A stretch of 64,000 nt of DNA from Luteimicrobium subarcticum (GCF_002798015.1 NZ_PGTZ01000006.1:310001-374000); one strand, 5' to 3'; shown: positions 39,977-49,040, counted from the first letter of the stretch. A program made the numbers and translations. The notes: a model not told the origin generated them from the sequence alone.

Positions 39977-40405
39977 GTGACCCCTGACAGTCCTGACGAA
40001 CTGACCCGCCTGCTCCAACTGAGTGAGACCGAGTTCTCCATGACAGCCGCCCACGCTGCCAGCCTCGGATACACCGAGTCCGCAATCAAGGACGCGCGTG
40101 AAGTGCGTGTGTGGATCCACCAACTCGACGTCCAGTCGGCCAGCAAGGCATATAACGCCGTCGCTGGCTGGTTCGTCGGGGGGATCAGCCTGCTCGCAGG
40201 AATAGGCTGCCTCGTCTTTGATTGGCGCCCCGAAGACGTTGCGCAGGCCCACGCGACTGGATGGGGGCTCCTCTTGATCGCTGGAATCGCCCTCACCGTC
40301 AGGTTTGCACAAAATGCACGGTCGAAAGAGTTGATGAATAAGTACTTTGACGCCCTGGAGACGTTCGACATTTCCCGAAGCGTCACCGAGAGCTGGCGAA
40401 AGTAA
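39977..40405 (+). CDS. Orphan two-helix membrane protein
   Basis: 142 aa from GTG 39977, which has GAGG 8 nt upstream. The N-terminal 60 residues are polar and helical (LLQLSETEFSMTAAHAASLG, EVRVWIHQLDVQSASKAYNA). Two hydrophobic segments follow (about 64-82 and 96-113), then a polar C-terminus (SKELMNKYFDALETFDISRS). No family recognised. Its GC content and codon use are clearly lower than its neighbours' and it sits in a decayed island beside an IS remnant, so it is probably acquired DNA. An upstream in-frame GTG (39953) is possible but lacks a ribosome site. Confidence 0.6.
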   Translation: MTPDSPDELTRLLQLSETEFSMTAAHAASLGYTESAIKDAREVRVWIHQLDVQSASKAYNAVAGWFVGGISLLAGIGCLVFDWRPEDVAQAHATGWGLLLIAGIALTVRFAQNARSKELMNKYFDALETFDISRSVTESWRK

Positions 40406-40959
40406 TCGGCGACGAGCCGTTTAGGCGCTGAGTTCGAGGACGAGGTCACCGCAACACAACGTGCCAGACGAACCTGCTGGATGGTCGAGGTCGACCGTCC
40501 TCCAGGAACGACGGCAGACGAGCTGGCAGCCTCGGTGTCGACGACGACAGTTTTCCTCGCCGACCCTCACCATGCCGTTGATCGTCCTGCCTCGCGTACG
40601 CCGCCCAGCGGGCCGACCCCGACGACGGCGGCCAGGGACGGGCGCTAGAGCGCTCGCCACAAAACACCGCGGATCGCGATGGTGACCAGACAGTAGGTTG
40701 CCCGCGACCACAGTCACCAGAACACTGAGACGGCAGGTTCAGTCATCGCGTCAGATCGACAGAGCCCTGCACAAGCGCTGTGCGAAGACCGTGTCCCTGG
40801 GGACCGCCGCACTCCCGACCGTCCGGTGCCACACCCTCCGTCATGCAGACGACACACCACCGAAACGGACCGCCGCCACCGAGGGCGTAGGTTCACGGTC
40901 CGCACCGACGTTCACGCCGAGCACCGATGTGCACGTCAGCACCGGCGAGAGGAACCCGC
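40406..40959 (+). promoter_or_regulatory. Region between the orphan gene and allantoinase
   Basis: 554 bp. The left two thirds hold no recognisable gene; a minus-strand frame of 98 codons (40421-40717) lacks any conserved pattern. A -10-like TAGGTT at 40888-40893 is the best promoter candidate for allantoinase, giving a leader of about 60 nt, and GAGAGGAA lies before its ATG. No inverted repeat matching a known ureide regulator was found. Confidence 0.4.
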
Positions 40960-42393
40960 ATGACGCAGCAGCCGCCCGGCCCGTCCCCCGACCTCGTCGT
41001 GCGTGCGCGCCGCGCCTGGGTCGACACCGCGTGGGCGTCCGTGCAGGTGCACGTCGTCGGTGGCGAGGTCGCCGCGGTCGACGCCTTCGACGCGCCGCTG
41101 CCCGCGGGCGTCCCCGTCACCGACGTCTCCGCCGACCAGGTGCTCCTCCCCGGCCTGGTCGACAGCCACGTCCACGTCAACGAACCGGGCCGCACCGCCT
41201 GGGAGGGCTTCGCGTCGGCGACGCGCGCGGCCGCGGCGGGGGGCGTCACGACGCTCGTCGACATGCCGCTGAACTCGATCCCGCCCACGACGACCCCCGA
41301 CGCGCTCGACGCCAAGCTCGCGGCGACGGCGGGCAAGCTCACCGTCGACGTCGCGTTCTGGGGCGGCGCGGTGCCCGACAACCTCGGCGCGCTCGCCCCG
41401 CTGCACGACGCCGGGGTGCGCGGGTTCAAGGCGTTCCTCGCGCCGTCGGGCGTGGACGAGTTCGGGCACCTCGGCCCCGACGAGCTCGACCGGGCGCTCT
41501 CCGAGGTCGCCGCTCTCGACAGCGTCCTCGTCGTGCACGCCGAGGACCCGCACCACCTCGTCGCACCGCCGGGTGACGGCCGGCTCGGCGCCCGGTACGC
41601 GGACTTCCTCGCGTCGCGCCCGCCCACGAGCGAGCAGGCCGCCATCGCCCGCCTGCTCGACGGCGTGGCCCGCACGGGCGCGCGAGCGCACGTCCTGCAC
41701 CTGTCGGACGCGGGCGCGCTACCGCTGCTGCGCGCGGCGAAGGCGTCCGGGCTGCCCGTGACCGTCGAGACGTGCCCGCACTACCTCACGCTGCGCGCGG
41801 AAGACGTCCCCGACGGCGCGACCCAGTTCAAGTGCTGCCCGCCCATCCGTTCGGCCGCGAACCAGGACCTGCTGTGGGAGGCGGTGCTCGACGGGACGAT
41901 CGACGCGGTCGTGTCCGACCACTCCCCCGCGACGACCGACCTCAAGCACGCGGACGGCGGCGACTTCGGCCGGTCGTGGGGTGGGATCGCGGGCCTCCAG
42001 CTCGGCCTGCCCGCCGTGTGGACCGAGGCGCGCCGTCGCGGGATCCCGCTCGACGCGCTCCTTCCGGCGTTCACGACCGGACCCGCGCGCGTCGCCGGGC
42101 TGGACGGCCGCGAACCGGGCGAGGCGCCGCTCGGCCGGATCGTGCCGGGAGCCCCCGCCCACCTCGTGGCCCTCGACCCGGAGGCCGAGTTCGTCGTCGA
42201 CGCGCGGCGGCTCGAGCACCGCAACCCCGACTCCCCCTACGACGGAGCGACGCTGCACGGCGCGGTGCGCACCGTGTGGCTCGGCGGCCGTCCGGTCGTC
42301 GCCGACGGGCACGTGCTCGCCGGAGCACCCCGCGGACGCACGCTCCTCGCCCTGCGGACGACGGCCGCTCCGACGACGGCCGCGCGTGCGTGA
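40960..42393 (+). CDS. allB: Allantoinase
   Basis: 477 aa cyclic amidohydrolase converting allantoin to allantoate. LVDSHVHVNEPGRTAWEGF has the first two zinc histidines and the allantoinase-type NEPGR; VRGFKAFLAPSGVDEFG has the carboxylated Lys. LVVHAEDPHH, HVLHLSDAGALPLLRAAK and AVVSDHSPATTDLK supply the remaining ligands and the catalytic Asp. The C-terminal beta sandwich ends LGGRPVVADGHVL. Start ATG 40960 follows GAGAGGAA. Its stop faces the DUF1275 stop with a 4-bp gap. It receives product from uricase and the UraD-HIU hydrolase fusion. Confidence 0.95.
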   Translation: MTQQPPGPSPDLVVRARRAWVDTAWASVQVHVVGGEVAAVDAFDAPLPAGVPVTDVSADQVLLPGLVDSHVHVNEPGRTAWEGFASATRAAAAGGVTTLVDMPLNSIPPTTTPDALDAKLAATAGKLTVDVAFWGGAVPDNLGALAPLHDAGVRGFKAFLAPSGVDEFGHLGPDELDRALSEVAALDSVLVVHAEDPHHLVAPPGDGRLGARYADFLASRPPTSEQAAIARLLDGVARTGARAHVLHLSDAGALPLLRAAKASGLPVTVETCPHYLTLRAEDVPDGATQFKCCPPIRSAANQDLLWEAVLDGTIDAVVSDHSPATTDLKHADGGDFGRSWGGIAGLQLGLPAVWTEARRRGIPLDALLPAFTTGPARVAGLDGREPGEAPLGRIVPGAPAHLVALDPEAEFVVDARRLEHRNPDSPYDGATLHGAVRTVWLGGRPVVADGHVLAGAPRGRTLLALRTTAAPTTAARA

Positions 42394-42397
42394 CGCG

Positions 42398-43108
42398 TCA
42401 GACCGCGGCGGGCTCGGGGCGGTCCGCGTCGCGCACCGTGTGCCCGAACGTCGTCACGCCGAGCGACAGCAGCCCCGCGAGCAGGAGGCCCGCGCCGACC
42501 CCGTGCTCGCCCGACTTGACGAGCAGCGCGCCCACGCAGGCGCCCAGCAGGATCAGGACGACCGCGAGGAGGCGGCGCGGCCAGTGCTGCCCGTCGCCGC
42601 CCGCGAGCTGCGAGTCGGCCGCGAGGCCGGTGAGGGTCGACGTCACGACGACCGTCGTGACGTCCTTGACGGCGAGCCGGCGCGCCACCGCGGCCTGCAG
42701 GCCCATCGCGACGGCGAGGACCCCCGTCACCGTGAACGCCCACGTCGTGTGCTCCACGGGCGGGTGGACCAGCGCAGCAGCACCCAGCGCGGTCGCCGTC
42801 GCGCCGGTGAGCGTGAAGCCGACCGTCGACCGACGCCCCCAGCCCGTCGGCCCCTTGCGCACCAACCGGCCGCCCAGGACCGCGCCCACGAAGAACCCGG
42901 CCAGCGCGATCGCCGGGCCCAGCACCGGCAGGTCGTCGGCGCCCGCGAGCGCCATGCCGAGCACCACCACGTTGCCGGTCATGTTCGCGGTGAACACCCG
43001 GTCGAGGCCGAGGTACCCGACGGCGTCCACGACACCGGTCGTGAACGTCAGCGCGAGCATGAGGACGAGGTGGGCGTGGGCCGGCGTGCGGCGCAGGTGG
43101 TGGAGCAT
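42398..43108 (-). CDS. DUF1275 (YoaK-family) membrane protein
   Basis: 236 aa with six predicted membrane helices. Family motifs: TFTTGVVDAVGYLGLDRVFT, ANMTGNVVVLGMALAG near the N-terminus, and GLQAAVARRLAVKDVTTVVV (GxQN-like region followed by TTVVxTSTLT) in the second half. Function unknown, transport suspected. ATG 43108 is used; GTG one codon upstream is possible. Because it lies inside the ureide cluster on the opposite strand, between allantoinase and the FmdA-amidase fusion, it could carry a pathway intermediate, but this is inference from location only. Confidence 0.82.
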   Translation of the reverse strand: MLHHLRRTPAHAHLVLMLALTFTTGVVDAVGYLGLDRVFTANMTGNVVVLGMALAGADDLPVLGPAIALAGFFVGAVLGGRLVRKGPTGWGRRSTVGFTLTGATATALGAAALVHPPVEHTTWAFTVTGVLAVAMGLQAAVARRLAVKDVTTVVVTSTLTGLAADSQLAGGDGQHWPRRLLAVVLILLGACVGALLVKSGEHGVGAGLLLAGLLSLGVTTFGHTVRDADRPEPAAV

Positions 43109-43185
43109 CACCGCGTCATGATGACGGTCCACGCCCCAGGCCGTCCACGCGTGCACCTGACCGCCCACCCTCCGAGAGGATCACG

Positions 43186-45651
43186 ATGATCGTCCTGCAG
43201 CCCGGCAGCGGCCCCGTCCGCGGCGCCCAGTACCTGCCGTCCGGACCGGGCACGGTCCGCTGGGGGCGCCTGCCCTGCGCGTCCGACGAGCCCGTGCTGC
43301 GCGTCGCGCCGGGCACCGAGGTCACGATCGACACGGTGAGCCACGAGGGGCTGCTCGACGACCAGGGCAGCGACCCCGTGTCCTACTTCGGCGGGCACGG
43401 GGTGCCCCGCGCCGAGGTGCTGGACGACGCCGTCGAGATCGTCCGCGAGCTGCGGCGTGACCCGGCGCACGACGGCCCGCACGTCGTCACCGGGCCGGTC
43501 CACGTCGAGGGCGCCGAGCCGGGCGACCTGCTCTCCGTCACGCTGCTCGAGGCGCTCCCCCGCGTGCCGTACGGGGTCGTGTCGAACCGCCACGGCCGCG
43601 GGGCGCTCCCCGGCGAGATGCCCGCGGGGCCCGACAACGTCAGCGTGCTCGTCCGCGCGGTGCCGCGCGCGGACGCGGACCAGGCGGCAGCCGGCACCGC
43701 CGCAGGGCTCGTCGGCCTGCTGCCTCTCGTCGACGGCGGCGAGCCGGTCGTCGAGGTCCCGCTGCGCCCGTTCCTCGGGATCATGGGCGTCGCCGTCGCG
43801 GGCGACGTGCCGCCGCACTCGGTGCCACCCGGCCCGCACGGCGGCAACATCGACATCTCCCTGCTCCAGGTCGGCTCGACGCTGCACCTGCCCGTCCAGG
43901 TGCCCGGCGCGCTCGCGTACGTGGGAGACCCGCACTTCGCGCAGGGCGACGGCGAGGTCGCGCTCACGGCCTGGGAGGCGTCGCTGCGCGTGACCGTGCG
44001 GTTCGACGTGGTGCCGCGCGAACGAGCGCTCGCAGAGTTCGGCGAGCTCGCCGGGCCCCTCGGCGAGACCGTGGAGCACCTCGTGCCGACGGGCATGGAC
44101 CCCGACCTCGACGAGGCGCTGCGCCGCTGCGTCCGGCAGGCCGTCGCGCTGCTCGGCGCCCGGTACGGCATGACGCCGCACCTCGCGTACGCGTACCTGT
44201 CCGCGGCGACGGACTTCCGGGTGTCGCAGGTCGTCGACCTCGTCACCGGCGTCCACGCCACGATCCGCAAGGACGACTTCGCCCGCGTCGCGCGCCGCGG
44301 CCCGGGCTCCGTCGTCGGCTCGGCCTCCGGACCCGCCGCCGGACCGGTGTTCCGCGTCGAGGGCTCGCCGCTGGTCGCGCCGACGGGCCGCGGGCCGCTC
44401 GACGGGCTCGGCGTCGCCGTCAAGGACCTGTTCGACGTCGCCGGGCACCGCGTCGGCGCGGGCGTGCCTGCGTGGCTCGACGCCGCCGCCCCCGCGGACC
44501 GGCACGCCCCCGCGGTCGCCGACCTGCTCGCCGCGGGCGCCCACGTCGTCGGCATCGCCCACACCGACGAGCTCGCGTACTCCGTCGCCGGCGCCAACCC
44601 GCACCACGGCACGCCGCCCAACCCCGCCGCGCCCTGGGCCGTCCCGGGCGGGTCGTCCAGCGGGCCCGCGAGCGCCGTCGCGTCCGGGGCCGCGGACGTC
44701 GGCCTCGCGACCGACACCGCCGGGTCGGTGCGCGTGCCCGCGTCATACCAAGGCCTCTGGGGGCTGCGGACGACGCACGACGCCGTCGACCGCACCGGCC
44801 TGGTCCCGCTCGCGCCGTCGTTCGACACCGTCGGCTGGATCACCCGGGACGCGGGCACGCTGCTCGCGGTGGCGTCCGCGGTGCTGGCGGGCGCCGCGCC
44901 GGCGACCGCACCGCCACCGGCAGCGGGTCCCGACGACGACCCGTCCGTGACGCTCGCCTGGTCGCCCGCGCTGCTCGCGCACGTCGAGCCGACCACGCGG
45001 GCCGCGTTCACCGCCCTGCTCGCCCGGTGGGCCGCGCTCCCCGGGGTCCGGGTGCGCGCGCTCGCCGACGACGCGCTCCCCGACCCCGCGGACGCGTTCG
45101 CGGCGTTCCGCACGGTGCAGGCGGCGGAGGCGTGGCGCAGCCACGGGTCGTTCGTCGACGCGCACGCCGACGCGCTCGGCACCGCCGTCGCGCGACGGTT
45201 CGCGGCCGCCCGCCGGGTCACCCCGGACGAGGAGGCCGCCGCTCGCGCCGAGGCCGACCGGGTGGCGCGCGCCGTCCGCGCCGTGCTAGCCGACGCGGTC
45301 CTCGTGCTCCCGACGACCCCCGGGCCCGCACCGCGGCGCGCGACCCCGGAGGTCGAGGAGGTGCGCGTCCCCACGCTCGAGCTCACGTGCCTCGCCGCGC
45401 TCGCGGGCGCGCCCGCGCTGTCCGTGCCGGTGCTCGTCGTCACCGTCCCCGAGGCGGGCCCCGCGCCGGTCGGCGTCAGCCTCGTCGGCAGGCCGGGAGA
45501 CGATCTCGCGCTCGTGCGGCTCGGCGCACGGCTCGACTCCCGCGCCGCCACCACCGGGGCGTCGAACCCCCGAAACCTCGCCGCAACGACGCCGCCCTAC
45601 GCTGCGAACGCGTCCCGCACCACCACCTCAGAGCACCGAGGAGCCTCCTGA
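43186..45651 (+). CDS. Fused acetamidase/formamidase and amidase-signature enzyme
   Basis: 821 aa. Residues 1 to about 375 are an acetamidase/formamidase (FmdA) domain: VPYGVVSNRHGRGALPGEMP, GPHGGNIDISLLQVGSTLHL and GALAYVGDPHFAQGDGEVAL are its marks. Residues about 380-790 are an amidase-signature domain with a complete Ser-cisSer-Lys triad: Lys in GVAVKDLFDVAG (about 413), Ser in VPGGSSSGPASAVASG (about 490) and Ser in ATDTAGSVRVPAS (about 513). Both hydrolyse small amides. It lies between allantoinase and pucG, 2 bp before the latter, so an amide of the ureide route (oxalurate, oxamate or ureidoglycolate-like) is the likely substrate. The last about 25 residues look unconserved. ATG 43186 follows GAGAGGA. 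Confidence 0.88.
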   Translation: MIVLQPGSGPVRGAQYLPSGPGTVRWGRLPCASDEPVLRVAPGTEVTIDTVSHEGLLDDQGSDPVSYFGGHGVPRAEVLDDAVEIVRELRRDPAHDGPHVVTGPVHVEGAEPGDLLSVTLLEALPRVPYGVVSNRHGRGALPGEMPAGPDNVSVLVRAVPRADADQAAAGTAAGLVGLLPLVDGGEPVVEVPLRPFLGIMGVAVAGDVPPHSVPPGPHGGNIDISLLQVGSTLHLPVQVPGALAYVGDPHFAQGDGEVALTAWEASLRVTVRFDVVPRERALAEFGELAGPLGETVEHLVPTGMDPDLDEALRRCVRQAVALLGARYGMTPHLAYAYLSAATDFRVSQVVDLVTGVHATIRKDDFARVARRGPGSVVGSASGPAAGPVFRVEGSPLVAPTGRGPLDGLGVAVKDLFDVAGHRVGAGVPAWLDAAAPADRHAPAVADLLAAGAHVVGIAHTDELAYSVAGANPHHGTPPNPAAPWAVPGGSSSGPASAVASGAADVGLATDTAGSVRVPASYQGLWGLRTTHDAVDRTGLVPLAPSFDTVGWITRDAGTLLAVASAVLAGAAPATAPPPAAGPDDDPSVTLAWSPALLAHVEPTTRAAFTALLARWAALPGVRVRALADDALPDPADAFAAFRTVQAAEAWRSHGSFVDAHADALGTAVARRFAAARRVTPDEEAAARAEADRVARAVRAVLADAVLVLPTTPGPAPRRATPEVEEVRVPTLELTCLAALAGAPALSVPVLVVTVPEAGPAPVGVSLVGRPGDDLALVRLGARLDSRAATTGASNPRNLAATTPPYAANASRTTTSEHRGAS

Positions 45652-45653
45652 CC

Positions 45654-46937
45654 ATGACGGTGACCACCCCGGTGACCCCACCGGCCACGACCGCCGGCCC
45701 CGTCGACCCGCCCGCCCGCCTGCTCATGGGCCCGGGTCCCGTCGACGCGCACCCCAGCGTCCTGCGTGCCATGTCGGCGTCGCTGATCGGCCAGTTCGAC
45801 CCCGTCATGACGGGGTACATGACCGAGACCGCCGCCCTGTACCGCGAGGTGCTCGGCACGACGAACAGCGCGACCGTCCTCGTGGACGGGACGTCGCGCG
45901 CCGGCATCGAGGCCGTGCTCGTGTCGCTCCTGCGACCGGGCGACCGGGTGCTCGTCGCGGTCATCGGGCGGTTCGGGCACCTGCTGCGCGAGATCGCGAC
46001 GCGGGCCGGCGCGGAGGTCCACGTCGTCGAGGCGCCCTGGGGGCAGGTGCTCACGCCGGCGGCCGTCGAGGAGGCGGTGCGGCGCGTCCGCCCGGTCGTC
46101 GTCGCGACCGTCCAGGGCGACACGTCGACCACGATGTGCCAGCCGCTCGACGAGCTCGGCGAGATCTGCCGGCGGCACGGCGCGCTCCTGTACGTGGACG
46201 CGACGGCGTCGCTGGGCGGCAACCCGTTCGAGGCGGACGCGTGGGGCGTCGACGCCGTGAGCGCCGGCCTGCAGAAGTGCCTGTCCGGGCCGCCCGGGAG
46301 CGCGCCCGTCAGCCTGTCGGACGCCGCGGTGGCCGTCGTGCGGTCGCGGCACAGCGTCGAGGCGGGGCTGCTGGAGCCCGGCGACGACGTGTCCGACGAC
46401 CCCGTCCGGTCCAACTACCTCGACCTCGGGCAGATCCTCGACTACTGGGGACCGCGCCGCCTCAACCACCACACCGAGGCCACGTCCATGCTGTACGCGG
46501 CGCGCGAGTGCGCGCGCCTGCTGCTCGTCGAGGGTCGCGACGCCGTCGTCGCCCGGCACCGGGCCGCGGGTGACGCGATGCTCGCTGGCGTGCGCGGTCT
46601 CGGTCTCGACGTCTACGGGGACGTCGCGCACAAGATGACGAACGTCGTCGCCGCCGTCATCCCCGACGGGGTCGACGGCGACGCCGTCCGCGCGGCGCTG
46701 CTCAGCGACTACGGCATCGAGATCGGGACGTCCTTCGGCCCGCTCCACGGGCGCGTCTGGCGCCTCGGCACCATGGGCTACAACGCGCGGCGCGACGCCG
46801 TGCTCACCACGCTCGCGGCGCTCGAGGACGTCCTCCGGCGAGCCGGCGCACCCGTCGTGCCCGGGGGCGGCACCGACGCGGCCCGCGCGGCGTACTCCGG
46901 CACGAGCGACGCCACCGACACCGAGGTGCAGCGATGA
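45654..46937 (+). CDS. pucG: (S)-ureidoglycine--glyoxylate aminotransferase
   Basis: 427 aa fold-I PLP enzyme of the alanine-glyoxylate aminotransferase group. LLMGPGPVDAHPSVLRAMSA, GYMTETAALYREVLGTTN, LYVDATASLGGNPFEADAWG, the PLP lysine in SAGLQKCLSGPPGSAPV, and NYLDLGQILDYWGP support the PucG (UGXT) assignment, as does the context. The enzyme moves the amino group of ureidoglycine to glyoxylate, giving oxalurate and glycine. ATG 45654 follows GGAG by 10 nt. The last 30 residues are a low-complexity tail. It overlaps allC (ATGA). Confidence 0.9.
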   Translation: MTVTTPVTPPATTAGPVDPPARLLMGPGPVDAHPSVLRAMSASLIGQFDPVMTGYMTETAALYREVLGTTNSATVLVDGTSRAGIEAVLVSLLRPGDRVLVAVIGRFGHLLREIATRAGAEVHVVEAPWGQVLTPAAVEEAVRRVRPVVVATVQGDTSTTMCQPLDELGEICRRHGALLYVDATASLGGNPFEADAWGVDAVSAGLQKCLSGPPGSAPVSLSDAAVAVVRSRHSVEAGLLEPGDDVSDDPVRSNYLDLGQILDYWGPRRLNHHTEATSMLYAARECARLLLVEGRDAVVARHRAAGDAMLAGVRGLGLDVYGDVAHKMTNVVAAVIPDGVDGDAVRAALLSDYGIEIGTSFGPLHGRVWRLGTMGYNARRDAVLTTLAALEDVLRRAGAPVVPGGGTDAARAAYSGTSDATDTEVQR

Positions 46938-48235
46938 CCGACGCGCGGGCCACCACCCCGACCACCACGTACCGCGAGTCGCCCGCGTGGGCGCGCGACG
47001 CCGCCCGGCGCGTCATGGCGCGCTGCGACGCGCTCGCCCGGGTCTCCGCGCGGCCCGACGGCATCGAGCGCGTCCACCTGTCGCCGGAGCACGCCCGCGC
47101 GAACGACCTCGTCGCCAACTGGATGTGCGACGCGGGCATGCGCTCCTGGCAGGACACCGCGGGCAACCAGCGCGGACGCGTCGACCCCGTCCCCGCGTCG
47201 ACGCCCGCACAGCTGCGCCCACCCGCCCTCCTGCTCGGGTCGCACATCGACACCGTCGTGGACGCCGGCCGCTACGACGGCATGCTCGGCGTCCTCATGG
47301 CGGTCGAGGTCGCCGCGGCGCTGCGCGAGGACGTCGGCCGGCTGCCGTTCGCGCTCGAGGTCGTCGCGTTCTCCGACGAGGAGGGCACCCGCTTCGGCAA
47401 GGCGCTGCTGGGCAGCTCGGCGCTCGCCGGGCTGTGGGACGACGCGTGGTGGGACCTCGCGGACGCGGACGGCGTCACGCTGCGCGAGGCGTTCGTGCGG
47501 TTCGGGCTCGACCCCGCACGCGTCCAGGAGGCTGCGCACCGCCCGGGCGAGCTCGTCGGCTACCTCGAGGCGCACATCGAGCAGGGTCCGCTCCTCGAGG
47601 CGGACGACCGGCCGCTGGGCGTGGTGACGTCGATCGCGGGCGCCCGGCGCTTCGTCGTGGAGGTCGTCGGCGAGGCGCGGCACGCGGGCGGAACCCCGTA
47701 CCCGATGCGGCGCGACGCGCTGCTCGGTGCGGCGGAGATCACGGTCGCCGTCGAGCGCGTGTGCCGCGCGGGCGGCCAGATCGGCACGGTGGGCCGGCTC
47801 GCGACGTGGCCCGGCGCGGTCAACGTCGTGCCCGGGCGTGCGGAGCTCACGGTCGACCTGCGCGCCGCGGACGACGCGGCGCGCGACGCAGCCTGGGACG
47901 ACATCTGCGCCGTCGCCGACGAGGTCGCGGACCGCCGCGGCCTGACGTGGACGGCGACGGAGGTCCACCGGGCACCCTCCGTGCTGTGCGCACCGCGGCT
48001 GCGCACCGCCCTCGCGGATGGGATCCTGGCGACGGGCGAGCCGGACGCGCCCGAGCTGTTCAGCCGTGCCGGGCACGACGCGATGGCGGTCGCCGCACTG
48101 ACGGACGTGGGGATGCTGTTCCTGCGCAACCCCGGTGGGGTGAGCCACGCGCCCGACGAGTCCGTCGCGATCGAGGACGTCGCGCAGGGCCTCGTGGCGC
48201 TGGTCTCGACGGTGCGGGCGCTGGGCGGGCTCTGA
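46934..48235 (+). CDS. allC: Allantoate amidohydrolase
   Basis: 433 aa M20/M28-type amidohydrolase of the allantoate/N-carbamoyl amino-acid hydrolase family: LLLGSHIDTVVDAGRYDGML (metal His and Asp), FSDEEGTRFGKALLGSSALA (Glu pair), YLEAHIEQGPLLEADDRPLG, GEARHAGGTPYPMRRDAL and MLFLRNPGGVSHAPDES (last metal His). It converts allantoate to (S)-ureidoglycine, CO2 and ammonia, the substrate of the PucG encoded just upstream. ATG 46934 overlaps the pucG stop. It is the last gene of the ureide operon before the TetR regulator. Confidence 0.92.
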   Translation: MTDARATTPTTTYRESPAWARDAARRVMARCDALARVSARPDGIERVHLSPEHARANDLVANWMCDAGMRSWQDTAGNQRGRVDPVPASTPAQLRPPALLLGSHIDTVVDAGRYDGMLGVLMAVEVAAALREDVGRLPFALEVVAFSDEEGTRFGKALLGSSALAGLWDDAWWDLADADGVTLREAFVRFGLDPARVQEAAHRPGELVGYLEAHIEQGPLLEADDRPLGVVTSIAGARRFVVEVVGEARHAGGTPYPMRRDALLGAAEITVAVERVCRAGGQIGTVGRLATWPGAVNVVPGRAELTVDLRAADDAARDAAWDDICAVADEVADRRGLTWTATEVHRAPSVLCAPRLRTALADGILATGEPDAPELFSRAGHDAMAVAALTDVGMLFLRNPGGVSHAPDESVAIEDVAQGLVALVSTVRALGGL

Positions 48236-48311
48236 CGGGCAGGCTCTGACGGGCGGGGTGTGACGCACGCCCAGGTGTGACCCGCGGCACACGCCGGTTA
48301 CAGTGGGACAC

Positions 48312-49040
48312 ATGTCCAAGACGACTGTCCCGGTCGATCCGGCTCCCGGCGACGGCACCGCGGCCCACGAGCCCGCGCCGCGCGCCGCGCGGGCCGCCCG
48401 TCGACGCAACCCGCACCGGACCGCGCGCAAGGTCGTGCGCATCCCCGTCGCCGAGCGACGCGCCGCCCTCGTCGAGGCCGCGATCACCGTGATCGGACGC
48501 GACGGCGTACGGGCCGCGTCCACGCGCGCCATCGTCGCCGAGGCCGGGATGTCGCTCGCCTCGTTCCACTACGTGTTCGAGTCGCACGACGAGCTCATGC
48601 GCCAGGTCGTGCTCGAGGTGCTCGAGCACGAGGTCGCGACCGTCACCGACCGCGTCGTCGCGCTGAGCGCCGCCGGCGGCGACCTCACCGATCTGCTCGG
48701 CGCGGCGCTCCACACGTTCGTCGAGACCGTCGCGGCGAACCCGGAGCGCGAGAACGCTCTGCTCGAGCTGCACCAGTACGCGCTGCGCACCGAGTCGCTG
48801 CGCGACCTGACGCTCGTCGAGTACGAGGCGTACTACGCGGGCGCCACCCAGCTCCTGCTCGCCGTCGCCGAGGCCGCCCAGGTCGAGTGGACCCGGCCCG
48901 TCGAGGACCTCGCGCGGTACGTCGTGACCCTGACCGACGGGCTGACCGTCGCCGTGCTGACGTACGGCGACCAGTCCGTCGCCGACTCCGTCCGGGACGT
49001 CGCCGTCGCCGCGCTCGTCGCCCAGGCGCGGCCGCGGTGA
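48312..49040 (+). CDS. TetR-family transcriptional regulator
   Basis: 242 aa. A basic, Ala/Pro-rich N-terminal extension of about 45 residues precedes the TetR helix-turn-helix: RRAALVEAAITVIGRDGVRA, STRAIVAEAGMSLASFHYVF, ESHDELMRQVV. The C-terminal ligand domain is all-helical. ATG 48312 is preceded by TACAGT (48299-48304) with a 7-nt gap and lacks a Shine-Dalgarno, so the leader is very short or absent. It overlaps the MFS gene (GTGA) and may regulate that operon, the ureide operon ending 76 bp upstream, or both. No operator was identified. Confidence 0.88.
   Translation: MSKTTVPVDPAPGDGTAAHEPAPRAARAARRRNPHRTARKVVRIPVAERRAALVEAAITVIGRDGVRAASTRAIVAEAGMSLASFHYVFESHDELMRQVVLEVLEHEVATVTDRVVALSAAGGDLTDLLGAALHTFVETVAANPERENALLELHQYALRTESLRDLTLVEYEAYYAGATQLLLAVAEAAQVEWTRPVEDLARYVVTLTDGLTVAVLTYGDQSVADSVRDVAVAALVAQARPR

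Noticed and set aside
39688-39987. Possible 99-codon gene on the plus strand
   Set aside because: It has a fair ribosome site but atypical codon use, no family, and overlaps the better-supported gene at 39977.
40421-40717. 98-codon minus-strand frame in the island
   Set aside because: Cys/Arg-rich translation without any recognised motif and no ribosome site; all three frames look equally non-coding.
48236-48260. Short direct repeat GCTCTGACGGGC after allC
   Set aside because: Only two copies about 12 bp apart and no spacer structure; most likely slippage, not a CRISPR or regulatory array.
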